A DNA stretch of 52,078 nucleotides from an uncultured Alphaproteobacteria bacterium (GCA_944390315.1 CALXPO010000020.1:1-52078); one strand, 5' to 3'. Counted from the stretch's first letter, positions 7,641 to 15,952 are shown. A program made the numbers and translations. Notes: generated by a model not told the origin, from the sequence alone.

Positions 7641-8432
7641 ATGTTTAAGCCGCTAAAAATACCTCCTAAATTTAAGGTAAAATTTCCGGCAAAGTTTCAT
7701 TTGAACATACCGGCAAATTTTAAAAAGATAAACTTGAAAAAAATAAGTTTTCGCAATCGCTATTGGCAAGCGCAGGATTATCACTTTAGCGACTATTTGC
7801 ATACTTTTTCCTACCAGTTAAAAGTCGACGTCAATAAGTCATTTCGTAAAGAGCTTTATCGCAAACTGATACATTTAAGTTCGCTTTGGATACCTTTACT
7901 GATTTACTTTGCTCCTGAAAAACTCTCTCTCTCAGTATTTTCGATTATTTTTTTCGGAAACTGCATACTTGAGTATGGTAATTTTAAAAAATGGCGTTGG
8001 GCCAGAAATATTTTCGGGCGTATTTTTTCAAAAACCTTACGCAGCAAAGAAAGTGCTCGCGGACATTTTCAATTTAGCGGAGCCGTCTATGTTATGGCAG
8101 CAGCCATTATCTGCACTATGTGCTTTGATAAAATTATTGCCGTTATCTCAATGACCGTAATGCTCATCTCTGATACTTGCTCTGCTTTGTTTGGCAAAGC
8201 ATATGGTACCAGACAAATATATCCGCACAAATCACTTGAAGGAACAACGGCCTTTTTTGTCAGTGCTTTATTGATAAACATGCTTTTTCACAAATTGGAA
8301 CCCTTTAGTTATGATAGCGTTATCGCTTGTATTTTAGCAACGTTAGTCGAAGTATATGAAGATAAGACTAAGGTTGACGATAATCTTGCCATTCCTTTGG
8401 CTGTCGGACTTACTCTGACTTTTCTCAATTAA
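7641..8432 (+). CDS. Diacylglycerol/polyprenol kinase-like membrane protein
   Basis: A 263-residue protein whose basic, amphipathic N-terminus (about 75 residues) is followed by multiple hydrophobic helices. Conserved stretches match the dolichol kinase/DGK1/phytol-kinase group, which uses CTP to phosphorylate lipid alcohols: RKLIHL near the first helix, SDTCSALFGKAYG, HKSLEGTTAFF and DDNLAIPL near the C-terminus. The bacterial substrate is unknown; undecaprenol, another polyprenol or diacylglycerol are options. The first 40 residues are unusual for the family in their run of Lys-Phe-Pro-rich repeats (PAKFHLNIPANFKKINLKK). It starts 29 bp after alaS behind AAAAGGAAAAAG. It ends 4 bp inside the end of the convergent methyltransferase gene. 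Confidence 0.75.
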   Translation: MFKPLKIPPKFKVKFPAKFHLNIPANFKKINLKKISFRNRYWQAQDYHFSDYLHTFSYQLKVDVNKSFRKELYRKLIHLSSLWIPLLIYFAPEKLSLSVFSIIFFGNCILEYGNFKKWRWARNIFGRIFSKTLRSKESARGHFQFSGAVYVMAAAIICTMCFDKIIAVISMTVMLISDTCSALFGKAYGTRQIYPHKSLEGTTAFFVSALLINMLFHKLEPFSYDSVIACILATLVEVYEDKTKVDDNLAIPLAVGLTLTFLN

Positions 8433-9373
8433 CGAGAAAAAATCACCGTATGTGAAGCACCCTTGTAGCGCTTCTTCGCTAATTCATATCCGACAATATC
8501 CGAAGTCATAAAATTCCTTTCAGTCAGCTGTTTTACATATTTCTCATAATGCCTATATGAAAGCTCCGATTCTTCGTAATGAACAATCTTTAAGCCGTAT
8601 AAATCTGCCAAATATTGAAAAGTCTGATAAGAGAAATCGAACTGATGATGCGGCGGCAGGTTAAAAATTCCGTTTCCGACCATTTGTAAAATACCATCAG
8701 GATTAGGGGTAGCCAGCAACAATTGTCCTCTTGCGGAGAGATGTGCCAAACATTGTTCAAAAAAATCTTTGCAATTCCAAATATGTTCAAACAACTCAAA
8801 TGCACAAATAAAATCAAAGCTCTCTTTTATATCAGAAAGTTTACAATCATAAACAAAAATTCCGTTTTGACGGCAAAGTTTGACAGCTGTCGGATTTGTT
8901 TCATTAGCATATGCATTATTCTTAATTAGATTTAAGAAATATCCCCGCCCTGCTCCTATTTCCAACACGGATTGGGGACGTATTTGTTCAATCGCACCGT
9001 ATGCAACGGCATATTCGGGGCGAAAAGTCGGATAATAAGTCGGCATAGCCGCTTCTATACGCTGATATAAACTTTGGCAATCACTCAAATGATAGTTATA
9101 AAATCCCAGCCCACAATTAAGACACTTTCTTTTTTCCAGTATCTTGTTTTGATATACGTCGGCTATTGGATTAAATCCGACTTTTTGCTGCCAAGCCCTG
9201 ATTAAATCGTTAACGAGAAAATTTCCGTTAACTACAGAATTCCTTTGAGTACATATGGGGCATTCATGAACCGGTTGCAAGGGAATATCTGCTATTTCTG
9301 TCAATGGCGGTAAAATAGTTTGATTATCCGTCTGAGGTCGTATTTGTAAATCATCGTCAAAAAAATCGGGCAT
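8429..9373 (-). CDS. Class I SAM-dependent methyltransferase with zinc-ribbon N-terminus
   Basis: A 314-residue protein. Two CxxC pairs (CPIC 38-41, CLNC 84-87) suggest a zinc ribbon. The Methyltransf_23-like domain starts with motif I VLEIGAGRGYF (136-146), with FDFICAFELFEHIWN and LLLATPNPDG further on. Such zinc-ribbon methyltransferases often act on sugars or small metabolites in surface-glycan synthesis. The substrate here cannot be read from the sequence. It stands alone on the minus strand, and its 3' end overlaps the convergent kinase-like gene by 4 bp. Confidence 0.75.
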   Translation of the reverse strand: MPDFFDDDLQIRPQTDNQTILPPLTEIADIPLQPVHECPICTQRNSVVNGNFLVNDLIRAWQQKVGFNPIADVYQNKILEKRKCLNCGLGFYNYHLSDCQSLYQRIEAAMPTYYPTFRPEYAVAYGAIEQIRPQSVLEIGAGRGYFLNLIKNNAYANETNPTAVKLCRQNGIFVYDCKLSDIKESFDFICAFELFEHIWNCKDFFEQCLAHLSARGQLLLATPNPDGILQMVGNGIFNLPPHHQFDFSYQTFQYLADLYGLKIVHYEESELSYRHYEKYVKQLTERNFMTSDIVGYELAKKRYKGASHTVIFSR

Positions 9374-9756
9374 ATAAATTCCTTATTTTCACAAAATAGA
9401 ACCATAAATCAGCTACGAATATCATAAGAGATTTCAAAATATTACTATCAATAAAATGCTCATTACTATCAATAAAATGCTCACGAAGCATCACATATAG
9501 ATATCCCCGGTAAACTGAGTGTTTGCAATCAGCGATAAAACTCGCTGTTTTATCATGTCGTTGTCGTAAAACGACACCTTAACTATTTTTCCCATAAAAG
9601 GAAATGGTCTGAAAGAAGGCTGATAAAAGAATATCCGACTTTTAAACATTAAAGCCGGATATTCTGCCAGTAGATTTACTTTGATAGAAACTTTTTTTAC
9701 AATTTCAAGTATTTCTTTAAGCTGCTTGCCGCAAAACGAACTTAAAGTTTCTTAAG
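9374..9756. other. Hairpin-rich intergenic region without a gene
   Basis: No credible reading frame is present in these 383 bases. From left to right it holds a perfect 21-bp tandem repeat (9441-9482) and two mutually exclusive hairpins sharing bases: CAGCGA 9530-9535/TCGCTG 9542-9547, and GATAAAA 9534-9540/TTTTATC 9548-9554. It also holds a TGTCGTT/AACGACA hairpin (9556-9576), a 10-bp-arm hairpin AGAATATCCG/CGGATATTCT (9628-9665), and a large stem with 9-bp arms AGAAACTTT (9686-9694)/AAAGTTTCT (9744-9752) just past the merR stop. The last may help end the merR transcript, although a clean T run is absent. Confidence 0.6.
9441..9482. repeat. Perfect 21-bp tandem duplication
   Basis: The unit ATTACTATCAATAAAATGCTC occurs twice head to tail with no mismatch (9441-9461 and 9462-9482). 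It lies in non-coding DNA upstream of the minus-strand methyltransferase gene (start 9373) and could affect its promoter region. A recent slippage duplication is the simplest origin. Confidence 0.9.
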
Positions 9757-10134
9757 TCAAGAATTAAGCGCTTTTTGCAAATTTGATTTTATAGCTTTAA
9801 GCTCTTCAACAATACCATCAATTTCGGTATTATTATTTTCCTGTTCAAAAAAATCCTCTTGGATTGTTTCTCCTACAAGATTTTTTATTCCTTTGTTTTT
9901 AAGTTCTTTTTGAGCTCCTTCAATGGTTAAACGTTTGGTATACAACAAATCTTTTATGCAACGCAACAATTCGACATCGTCAGGTCTGTAATATCTCCGA
10001 CCGCCGGCTCTTTTCATTGGTTTAATTTGAGAAAATTTTGTTTCCCAAAAACGTAAGACATGAGTTCCTACGCCAAGTTCTTCGGCAACTTCGGCAATGG
10101 TACGGAATGCTGCTTTTGACTTGTTGACCACCAT
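9757..10134 (-). CDS. MerR-family transcriptional regulator
   Basis: A 125-residue protein with the MerR winged helix at about residues 10-80: a helix-turn-helix ([22 protein letters not shown]) followed by the wing ([16 protein letters not shown]). The short C-terminus is acidic and coiled-coil-like, with no cysteine cluster for metal sensing. A MerR-type protein directly after ihfA is a conserved alphaproteobacterial arrangement of unknown regulatory target. It starts 2 bp after the ihfA stop and is the last gene of the plsX-fabH-ihfA transcript. Confidence 0.9.
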   Translation of the reverse strand: MVVNKSKAAFRTIAEVAEELGVGTHVLRFWETKFSQIKPMKRAGGRRYYRPDDVELLRCIKDLLYTKRLTIEGAQKELKNKGIKNLVGETIQEDFFEQENNNTEIDGIVEELKAIKSNLQKALNS

Positions 10135-10136
10135 AA

Positions 10137-10424
10137 CTATTTACCGTTTATAGCTTTTCGCATAGATTGAGAAGGTTTAAAAGAAATGACGCGTCTTGGC
10201 GAGATTTCAGCTTCGACGCCGGTTTTAGGATTACGACCTATTCTTGATTTTTTATCTCTGAGAGCAAATGTCCCGAAAGAAGAAAGTTTTACATCTTTTC
10301 CGGAAGCAAGTTCGGATATAATTTCAGCCAAAACCATATCCAAAATTTCGCCGGAATCTTTACGTGAAAGACCAACTTCTTTATATAATATTTCTGCGAC
10401 ATCTGCGCGAGTAATCGTATTCAT
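10137..10424 (-). CDS. ihfA: Integration host factor alpha subunit
   Basis: A small DNA-bending protein of the HU/IHF family, expected to pair with IhfB. The start [20 protein letters not shown] at 10424 is chosen because GAGGA lies 7 bases upstream on the minus strand and it gives the usual 95 residues. A longer frame from 10541 would run back into fabH. The DNA-contacting beta arm contains [12 protein letters not shown] with the intercalating Pro, flanked by [12 protein letters not shown] and [14 protein letters not shown]. The fabH-ihfA-merR order supports the alpha-subunit assignment over HU. Confidence 0.93.
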   Translation of the reverse strand: MNTITRADVAEILYKEVGLSRKDSGEILDMVLAEIISELASGKDVKLSSFGTFALRDKKSRIGRNPKTGVEAEISPRRVISFKPSQSMRKAINGK

Positions 10425-10513
10425 TTTATATTCCTCTATATTCTCAATTTTTAGACTAAAATACCCTATGCCAAGTCTAATTCGGCACAAAAAATAATTT
10501 TTATTATAAAAGG

Positions 10514-11494
10514 TTAGAGACGTACAACGATACCGCCCCAAGTAAATCCGGCTCCCATAGCGCTAATGGCTATCAAATCGCCTTTTTTAAACTTACCTTT
10601 CTCGAAAGTTTCAGCAAGAGCCAATGGAATTGAAGCGGCAGAAGTATTTCCGTGATGATCGACTGTTACAATGACTTTATCCATGTCAATCTCAAGTTTT
10701 TTGGCGACAGAATCGATAATTCTTAAGTTTGCCTGATGCGGAACATACCAATCGACATCACTTATTTGTACACCTGCAATTTTCAAACTTTCTTCCACAC
10801 CTTGGACTAAACTTGGTATTGCAATTTTGAATACTTCTTTTCCGTCCATATGGATAAAACCGGCTTTCTGATTGAGGGATACGCCGCTATCGGAATACAA
10901 ATGTTCATATTGATTTCCGTCGGCATATATTTTTGTTGCCAAAATACCGGTATCTGTATTTTTTCCTTCGCATTCAGCGCCTTGCAGGATAACAGCCCCT
11001 GCACCGTCACCAAACAATACACAAGTATTACGATCGGTCCAATCCGTAATTTTTGATAAAGTTTCGGCTCCAATCACGAGAGCAGTTTTGATTTCGCCTA
11101 AGCGGATCATATTATCTGCAATTTGGGTAGCATAAACAAATCCGGAGCAAGCGGCATTAACATCCATGGCCGGGGTCCCCGGCTTAAGTTCCAGTTTTTT
11201 TGCTAATTTTGCTGCCGTAGCCGGGAATGTATTATCCGGAGTGACAGTTGCAACAATAACAAAATCGATATCTTGATTTTGAATTTTGGCGTTTTTAATG
11301 GCCATTAATGATGCTTCATATGACAAATCTGAAGTCAGTTCATCTTGGGCCGCAATATGACGACTTTTAATACCTGTACGGGTACTAATCCATTCATCAC
11401 TTGTATCAACCATTTTTGATAAATCATCATTAGTAAGCACTTTTTCCGGAAGTTTATAACCGGTACCAATCAGTTGAGAACGAATAACCGTCAT
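10514..11494 (-). CDS. fabH: 3-oxoacyl-[acyl-carrier-protein] synthase III (KAS III)
   Basis: A cytosolic enzyme that starts type II fatty-acid synthesis by condensing acetyl-CoA with malonyl-ACP. The 326 residues match the family. The catalytic triad is visible: Cys116 in NAACSGFVYA, His253 in VPHQAN and Asn283 in HHGNTSAASIP. The C-terminal AMGAGFTWGG is also typical. Its ATG overlaps the plsX stop by 4 bp, so the two are translationally coupled. Confidence 0.97.
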   Translation of the reverse strand: MTVIRSQLIGTGYKLPEKVLTNDDLSKMVDTSDEWISTRTGIKSRHIAAQDELTSDLSYEASLMAIKNAKIQNQDIDFVIVATVTPDNTFPATAAKLAKKLELKPGTPAMDVNAACSGFVYATQIADNMIRLGEIKTALVIGAETLSKITDWTDRNTCVLFGDGAGAVILQGAECEGKNTDTGILATKIYADGNQYEHLYSDSGVSLNQKAGFIHMDGKEVFKIAIPSLVQGVEESLKIAGVQISDVDWYVPHQANLRIIDSVAKKLEIDMDKVIVTVDHHGNTSAASIPLALAETFEKGKFKKGDLIAISAMGAGFTWGGIVVRL

Positions 11495-12546
11495 ACGTAA
11501 TATCCTTCATAAATACTTTCTTGATTCAGTTCATCCAAATCTATTTTTTCTATTTCTTGCCTGATGGTCGCAACAAAATTTTGGCGTACGAGTTTTGCGG
11601 CATTATCTACGGCAACAGAATATCCAAGTGCATCTGTTCCGCCGTGACTTTTAACTGTCAGCCCATTAAGTCCGATCAGCATTGCCCCATTATACAATCG
11701 CGGATCCATAATTTTTTTGATTTTGAATACGACACCTACTAAGAATGGAAGGGCTAATTTGGCCAAAACAGAGTGTTTTATGGCTTTTTTGATTAAGCGA
11801 ACGACCAAGCGTGCCGTTCCTTCCGTTGTTTTCAAAGCGACATTACCGGTAAAACCGTCGGCAACGATAACATCGGCTGCGCCGTTTGAAATTTCGTGAG
11901 GCTCAATATAGCCGGTATAGTTTACATCTATTTGTGAATTGTGCAACATACGAGATGCCTGACGAATTTCTTCTTTACCTTTCATCTCTTCTGCGCCTAT
12001 ATTAAGCAAGGCTACTCTTGGTTTGTCCATTCCAAGTGCATGTTTGGCAAAGACATTTCCCATAATGGCAAATTCTGCCAAATTGACTGCATCGCATTCG
12101 GTATTTGCGCCCAAATCGAGCATAACATAGCGTCCGTTCAAATGCGGCATAATTGTCACGATTGCCGGACGGTGAATTTTTTGCATTGTTTTTAGGACCA
12201 TTTTAGAAATGGCCATTAAAGCTCCCGTATTACCTGCGGAAACAATTGCCTGAGCACGACCAGACCTTACGGCATCAATTGCCATATACATACTGGTATT
12301 GCGATTGCGAATAACTTGTGAAGGTTTATCTTCGTTTCTCACACGCTCAGCGGTATGGCATATTTTGCACACTTTTGCTAATTTGGGATATTGCTTAAGT
12401 AACGGACTTATTTGCGCTTCATCCCCAAAGAGCAAAAAACGAACATCATGATTTTTCTTTGCGGCTATATTTAGCCCTTCAATGACGACTCGAGGGGAAT
12501 TATCTCCCCCCATAGCGTCTATTGATATAACCAGATTCTCGGACAC
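11491..12546 (-). CDS. plsX: Phosphate acyltransferase PlsX
   Basis: A peripheral membrane enzyme converting acyl-ACP to acyl-phosphate, the first step of the PlsX/PlsY route to phosphatidic acid. The 351 residues match the family. Typical segments are SIDAMGGDNSPRVVIEG at the N-terminus, MLDLGANTECD, NIGAEEMKGKEEIR, GYIEPHEI and DVIVADGFTGNVALKTTEG. It lies between rpmF and fabH, a conserved lipid-synthesis cluster. Confidence 0.97.
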   Translation of the reverse strand: MSENLVISIDAMGGDNSPRVVIEGLNIAAKKNHDVRFLLFGDEAQISPLLKQYPKLAKVCKICHTAERVRNEDKPSQVIRNRNTSMYMAIDAVRSGRAQAIVSAGNTGALMAISKMVLKTMQKIHRPAIVTIMPHLNGRYVMLDLGANTECDAVNLAEFAIMGNVFAKHALGMDKPRVALLNIGAEEMKGKEEIRQASRMLHNSQIDVNYTGYIEPHEISNGAADVIVADGFTGNVALKTTEGTARLVVRLIKKAIKHSVLAKLALPFLVGVVFKIKKIMDPRLYNGAMLIGLNGLTVKSHGGTDALGYSVAVDNAAKLVRQNFVATIRQEIEKIDLDELNQESIYEGYYV

Positions 12547-12579
12547 AGTCGTTCTCCATCCAGTTGTATAACATTTATT

Positions 12580-12765
12580 TTATTCAGCTGCTTTTTTAGC
12601 AACAACTTCACGTTTATCGTATTGACCGCATGACGGGCATACATTGTGAGGTCTTTTCAACTCACCGCAATTGGGGCATTCATGATAAGCATTTGCACCC
12701 AAAGCATCGTGAGAACGGCGCATATCGCGACGTGATTTTGAAGTTTTCTTTTTTGGAGTTGCCAT
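12580..12765 (-). CDS. rpmF: 50S ribosomal protein L32
   Basis: A 61-residue basic protein. The N-terminal [20 protein letters not shown] is the L32 signature. A four-cysteine zinc site is formed by Cys30, Cys33, Cys43 and Cys46, making this the zinc-binding (C+) version. It lies 33 bp upstream of plsX, the usual rpmF-plsX order, and AAGAAAATGG precedes the start. The 150-bp gap upstream to the DUF177 gene could hold a promoter, but none is convincing. Confidence 0.97.
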   Translation of the reverse strand: MATPKKKTSKSRRDMRRSHDALGANAYHECPNCGELKRPHNVCPSCGQYDKREVVAKKAAE

Positions 12766-12916
12766 TTTCTTATTCTTTTCAAAAAAACATTGTTATTACA
12801 TAAATTTCAGAGAAAGCAATACTACAATTTTATTAAAATTGCAAATCATTTTACATATCTCTGAAACGGTTATCCGTCTTTTACCCAAATTTTTTTTGTT
12901 TTGCAAGCTATTTTTT

Positions 12917-13432
12917 TTATTTCTTGAGCTTAGATAGAACTTCAAACGGACGATTGCTTGTATCTTTTTCATCAAATTCCGATTCAAAAATAAAGACTTC
13001 TCCTGGCTTGCGCGGATAATCGTCTATTTTTAGTGCTATTTGTTCTATGACGATATCTCCTAAATCTATTGTATCCCCTTCCACAACATCCGGCAAATCA
13101 ACCGTCCAATCTTCTGCCTGTTCCCGCTGACTCGCATATGTGGCTTTGGTATCGTATGTATACGCAAAATCAAAATCATAGTCTTGCTCAAATAATTCCA
13201 AGGAAATAACACTTTCCAGAACTAACTTTGCTCGTATATGTCCCCATATCTTCAAAATTCCCGTCGTATGTGTGTTTTTCAGTCCTATTTCTGCCTCAAC
13301 CTCTCTGACTTCGGGAACTTGCAAAATATCCCTTATATAACGGCAATTCTCTGCTGTTGCTTTCAAGTGATAATGTTGTTCCGATTGAGGTAACTCGGAA
13401 ACAACTAAAGGATATGAAAATTCTTTTTGCAT
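12917..13432 (-). CDS. DUF177 (YceD-like) protein
   Basis: A member of the DUF177 family that usually precedes rpmF and is thought to act in 23S rRNA or ribosome metabolism. The ATG at 13432 (MQKEFSYPLVV) is preferred because a GGGGA purine run lies 8 bases upstream; this gives 171 residues. A longer version from 13459 lacks a good ribosome binding site. The central VVEGDTIDLGDIVIEQIALKI is the recognisable core. The usual CXnC motif is absent, as is common in alphaproteobacterial members. It is divergent from bamE, a conserved arrangement. Confidence 0.85.
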   Translation of the reverse strand: MQKEFSYPLVVSELPQSEQHYHLKATAENCRYIRDILQVPEVREVEAEIGLKNTHTTGILKIWGHIRAKLVLESVISLELFEQDYDFDFAYTYDTKATYASQREQAEDWTVDLPDVVEGDTIDLGDIVIEQIALKIDDYPRKPGEVFIFESEFDEKDTSNRPFEVLSKLKK

Positions 13433-13495
13433 AAAACTTTTCCCCATGTTATATATCATCTTAAATTGATTTTATAATGATAAGGATATGCAGAT

Positions 13496-13957
13496 ATGTC
13501 AATCAACAAATTTCTTTTGTTAACCTTTGTTTCTCTTTGCCTGACTTCTTGTGCCAAAGATACTTTTATCACCTATACCGGAAATATGCCCACCAACGAT
13601 AAAATCGAACAACTTTCCAAAGGAATGGAAAAAGAACAAGTCCGCCAAATCTTGGGCTCCCCTTCTTCGGTGGTCGCTCTTGACAGAGATACATGGATAT
13701 ATATGTCTGCCGAAATAGAACAAATTGCTTTTATGAAACCTCAGGAATTGGAAAGAAATCTATTGGTTATCAAATTTGATAACAATGGAAAAATCGATAC
13801 AATACAACATATTGATAAATCTGACGGAAATAACGTTCAAATCAGCCAACAAGAAACCGCTACTCCGGAACAAGAGCAAGGCTTCTTCCGCAAATATTTC
13901 GGCGGGGTCGGACAATTTACTCCTTTCGGAAGTTCAAATTCCGAAAATAATTTATAA
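13496..13957 (+). CDS. bamE: Outer membrane assembly lipoprotein BamE (SmpA/OmlA)
   Basis: A 153-residue lipoprotein of the beta-barrel assembly machine. The signal peptide ends in the lipobox LTSC, with the lipidated residue at Cys19. The core LSKGMEKEQVRQILGSP, then DTWIYMS and LLVIKFDNNGKI, is typical of the BamE fold. The C-terminal 50 residues (Gln/Glu-rich, then Gly/Phe-rich) go beyond the E. coli protein, as in other Alphaproteobacteria. AAGGA at 13482-13486 is the ribosome binding site. A TATAAT lies at 13473-13478 but a matching -35 is weak. An intrinsic terminator follows the stop closely. Confidence 0.92.
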   Translation: MSINKFLLLTFVSLCLTSCAKDTFITYTGNMPTNDKIEQLSKGMEKEQVRQILGSPSSVVALDRDTWIYMSAEIEQIAFMKPQELERNLLVIKFDNNGKIDTIQHIDKSDGNNVQISQQETATPEQEQGFFRKYFGGVGQFTPFGSSNSENNL

Positions 13958-13966
13958 AATTTTTCT

Positions 13967-13994
13967 AAAACTCCCTCCAGAGGGAGTTTTTTTA
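13967..13994 (+). terminator. Intrinsic terminator after bamE
   Basis: A 10-bp perfect stem, AAAACTCCCT (13967-13976) with AGGGAGTTTT (13981-13990), has a CCAG loop and ends in a run of seven Ts. It starts 10 bases past the bamE stop. Confidence 0.93.
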
Positions 13995-14254
13995 TGACTA
14001 TCTATACGGAAACCCCCAGCAAACCCTGATGTCGAAAATGTCTTTATAAATATGGCGTCTTATCGCTTAAACTTATTTTTTACTTGCATTTGCATACCAA
14101 AATATGTTATGAAGAAAGTTGTAAGAAAATTATTTATATAGCCTTTGAACGCTCTCATACGGTGAACTTTTGAGGTATGGGACTTTTGATAGTCAATGCA
14201 ACTCTTCTGTTCTTGCCCGTTGGAAATAGAGATATTTAACAAAGATTATTATAA
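13995..14254. other. Intergenic DNA without a recognised gene
   Basis: This stretch lies between the bamE terminator and the structured RNA. It holds a 60-codon minus-strand frame (14060-14242) ending in Lys/Arg-rich residues. The frame has no ribosome binding site and no family I recognise. It could be the tail of a decayed gene, but the evidence is too thin to annotate it. No clear promoter for the downstream RNA could be fixed, although AT-rich -10-like sequences occur around 14247-14254. Confidence 0.4.
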
Positions 14255-14341
14255 GTAATGCACGGTCCTCGTTTTAGATCTGTGCCAAAGTCTTGAGGGT
14301 AGCCGTGGACTCCGCTGTTGTGAAACACCGGAGTTTTTTTT
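14255..14341 (+). ncRNA. Putative small structured RNA or leader RNA
   Basis: A non-coding stretch with a two-part fold. A stem pairs CACGGTCCTC (14261-14270) with GAGGG (14295-14299) plus CCGTG (14303-14307), with a 3-base bulge and a 24-base apical region. It is followed directly by a terminator hairpin (14309-14341). The 5' end is estimated; no certain promoter was found. It does not match the tmRNA, SRP RNA, RNase P, 6S or riboswitch consensus sequences I can recall. It may be an independent sRNA, or an attenuating leader of the glycosylase gene starting at 14378. Confidence 0.5.
14309..14341 (+). terminator. Intrinsic terminator of the structured RNA
   Basis: The stem ACTCCG (14309-14314)/CGGAGT (14329-14334) continues, after a C-C mismatch, as TGTT (14316-14319)/AACA (14324-14327) around a GTGA loop. 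Eight Ts follow from 14334. It lies 37 bp before the next ATG, so it could end a separate RNA or control read-through into the next gene. Confidence 0.85.
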
Positions 14342-14377
14342 ATCTCTGAAAAAATTTTATCTTGAAAGATATTCACC

Positions 14378-14857
14378 ATGAAACACTGCTTTTCTCCTTG
14401 GATAGATGAAAATACCAAAATTCTGATCATTGGTACAATTCCCAGCCTCATTTCCTTAAAAGAAAATATGTACTACGCTAATCCGCACAACAAATTTTGG
14501 CCTTATATGGCCCGCATTCTTAACTCAGATGATATCAAAGAGAATCGCAAATCAACACTTTTGCTAAACCATATCGGCCTCTGGGATGCCTTGTGCCTGT
14601 GTGAAGGAATCGGCAGCCTTGATGCAAATATAGTTAATCAGCAATATAATGATTTTTCTAACTTCAAATCTATCAAATATTTCTTATTTAACGGTCAAAA
14701 AGCATATAGCTTTTTCTGTAAAAACAATAAGCAACTTTTAACCCCGGATAACTTTTTTCTTTTGCCCTCAACAAGTCCTGCAAATGCTTCTTTATCCGAG
14801 GACTACAAATTTCAAAAATGGGAATCGGCCTTAAAAAAATGTCTGAATTCTATTTGA
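14378..14857 (+). CDS. DNA-deoxyinosine glycosylase (uracil-DNA glycosylase superfamily, family 6-like)
   Basis: A 159-residue base-excision repair enzyme expected to remove hypoxanthine (deaminated adenine) from DNA. The motif GTIPS (19-23) is followed by YYANPHNKFW (32-41), including the Asn of the family's active-site loop. The C-terminal LPSTSPANA supplies the second conserved loop. The size fits the hypoxanthine-DNA glycosylase group better than Mug. The first codons lie within 40 bp of the upstream terminator, and GAAAG is a modest ribosome binding site. Confidence 0.85.
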   Translation: MKHCFSPWIDENTKILIIGTIPSLISLKENMYYANPHNKFWPYMARILNSDDIKENRKSTLLLNHIGLWDALCLCEGIGSLDANIVNQQYNDFSNFKSIKYFLFNGQKAYSFFCKNNKQLLTPDNFFLLPSTSPANASLSEDYKFQKWESALKKCLNSI

Positions 14858-15013
14858 ACATCTCTGTTAATATATTACTCTGGTCACATTAAGGCTTTTA
14901 CAACTTTATCCTGTTCTTCCTTTTTTTTCATTGCTCTTAAATTTTAGAAACTTGTATTTTTTTATAAAAAACATCCACATATTGGACAAAATATACAAAA
15001 TTAATATTTTGAC

Positions 15014-15042
15014 TTGAACATAGCTAAATTTTGTGTTATAAC
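15014..15042 (+). promoter_or_regulatory. Sigma-70 type promoter of the 15.1-kb lipoprotein gene
   Basis: TTGAAC (15014-15019) and TATAAC (15037-15042) are separated by exactly 17 bp. The start codon lies 29 bp past the -10, but no strong ribosome binding site is visible just before the ATG. Confidence 0.65.
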
Positions 15043-15071
15043 CATATTGTTTAATAAATATTATTGTCACT

Positions 15072-15737
15072 ATGAAAATAAAACTTTTTGCAATGCTGGC
15101 ATCCGTATTGATGTTAGCATCTGGTTGCCTGAAACAAGAAATTCTCTATGAAAATGCAGGAAACGTTCCTGCCATGATAGAAGAATCAGGCATCGTGGAA
15201 AATACGGACAACTACATCAGTTGGGTCAATCTTAAGGGCTTAAAACAGTCACACTACGAGGCTGTGCTTGCCTATACCGAAGGTTATAAAGACGTTGTAA
15301 CGGAACCGATTAAAGTAAATGCTATTCAGTATTGGGGAAGCAGACGAGGTAAAAACGTTTTCATCAGCGAACAAAATGACGGAAATGTTATTATCCGCAA
15401 GTACCAATGCAACTTGATTGTTTGCTACTCGGAATTTGAAATACCTATTTCTTTCGTGGTCGAGAAGGCTTTTCTGAAAAACTGCGAAAATGAAATCTGT
15501 ATGCCGACTTTAGATACCGAATATACGCTTGCTGAACCTCTCTTGACAGAACTTGAAGACGAAGAAATCGGCGATAAGCAGTATTACTGCTACCAATTAT
15601 CGTGTTGTGCGACTGCCCTTACCGGTGATGTTGTTTCCGAAGCTCAGAGCATTGCCAAAATTATGGTTGAAAAACAGCCTATAACTTTTGATCCCCCTAC
15701 GGTCGACCCATGGGATGATGTCGAAGTAAAGCTCTGA
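15072..15737 (+). CDS. Lipoprotein of unknown function
   Basis: A 221-residue protein with a clear lipoprotein signal: Lys-rich start, hydrophobic core and lipobox ASGC with lipidated Cys19. I recognise no family. The mature part is acidic and contains eight further cysteines (for example in CNLIVCYSEF, NCENEICMP and YCYQLSCCA), suggesting disulfides in the periplasm or on the surface. The C-terminus ends in a Pro/Asp-rich tail (FDPPTVDPWDD). It has its own promoter and its own terminator and is therefore monocistronic. Confidence 0.8.
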   Translation: MKIKLFAMLASVLMLASGCLKQEILYENAGNVPAMIEESGIVENTDNYISWVNLKGLKQSHYEAVLAYTEGYKDVVTEPIKVNAIQYWGSRRGKNVFISEQNDGNVIIRKYQCNLIVCYSEFEIPISFVVEKAFLKNCENEICMPTLDTEYTLAEPLLTELEDEEIGDKQYYCYQLSCCATALTGDVVSEAQSIAKIMVEKQPITFDPPTVDPWDDVEVKL

Positions 15738-15760
15738 TTGATTTCAAAATCTGAAAAAGA

Positions 15761-15791
15761 AAAATCCGTTCTTTGTGAACGGATTTTTTTA
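15761..15791 (+). terminator. Intrinsic terminator after the lipoprotein gene
   Basis: An 11-bp perfect stem, AAAATCCGTTC (15761-15771) with GAACGGATTTT (15777-15787), has a 5-base loop and continues in Ts to 15791. It lies 23 bases past the stop codon. Confidence 0.93.
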
Positions 15792-15952
15792 ATGCAATTA
15801 TTTCAAAATTAAAGAATTTTGGTAATCAATTCCTGATTAAACCTATTATTTCACCTTCTTATTACACCTTCGGTCGTCAACCGGGCAACATGCGGTGTTA
15901 TAAGCTCAGAGCTGCCGCTTAAGGAAGCCTTGTTAAACAAGCCGTTTAATTA

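Noticed and set aside
14060..14242. 60-codon minus-strand frame ending in Lys/Arg-rich residues, considered as a transposase tail
   Set aside because: No ribosome binding site, no recognisable motif and no terminal inverted repeats nearby.
14255..14341. Identification of the structured RNA as 6S, SRP, tmRNA or RNase P RNA
   Set aside because: The conserved bases and overall folds of those RNAs, as I know them, are not present, and the 6S neighbours zapA and fthC are absent.
15792..15952. Possible repeat containing CTTGTTAAACAAG upstream of the ssb 3' end
   Set aside because: A single short palindrome without flanking signals; too little to call an element.
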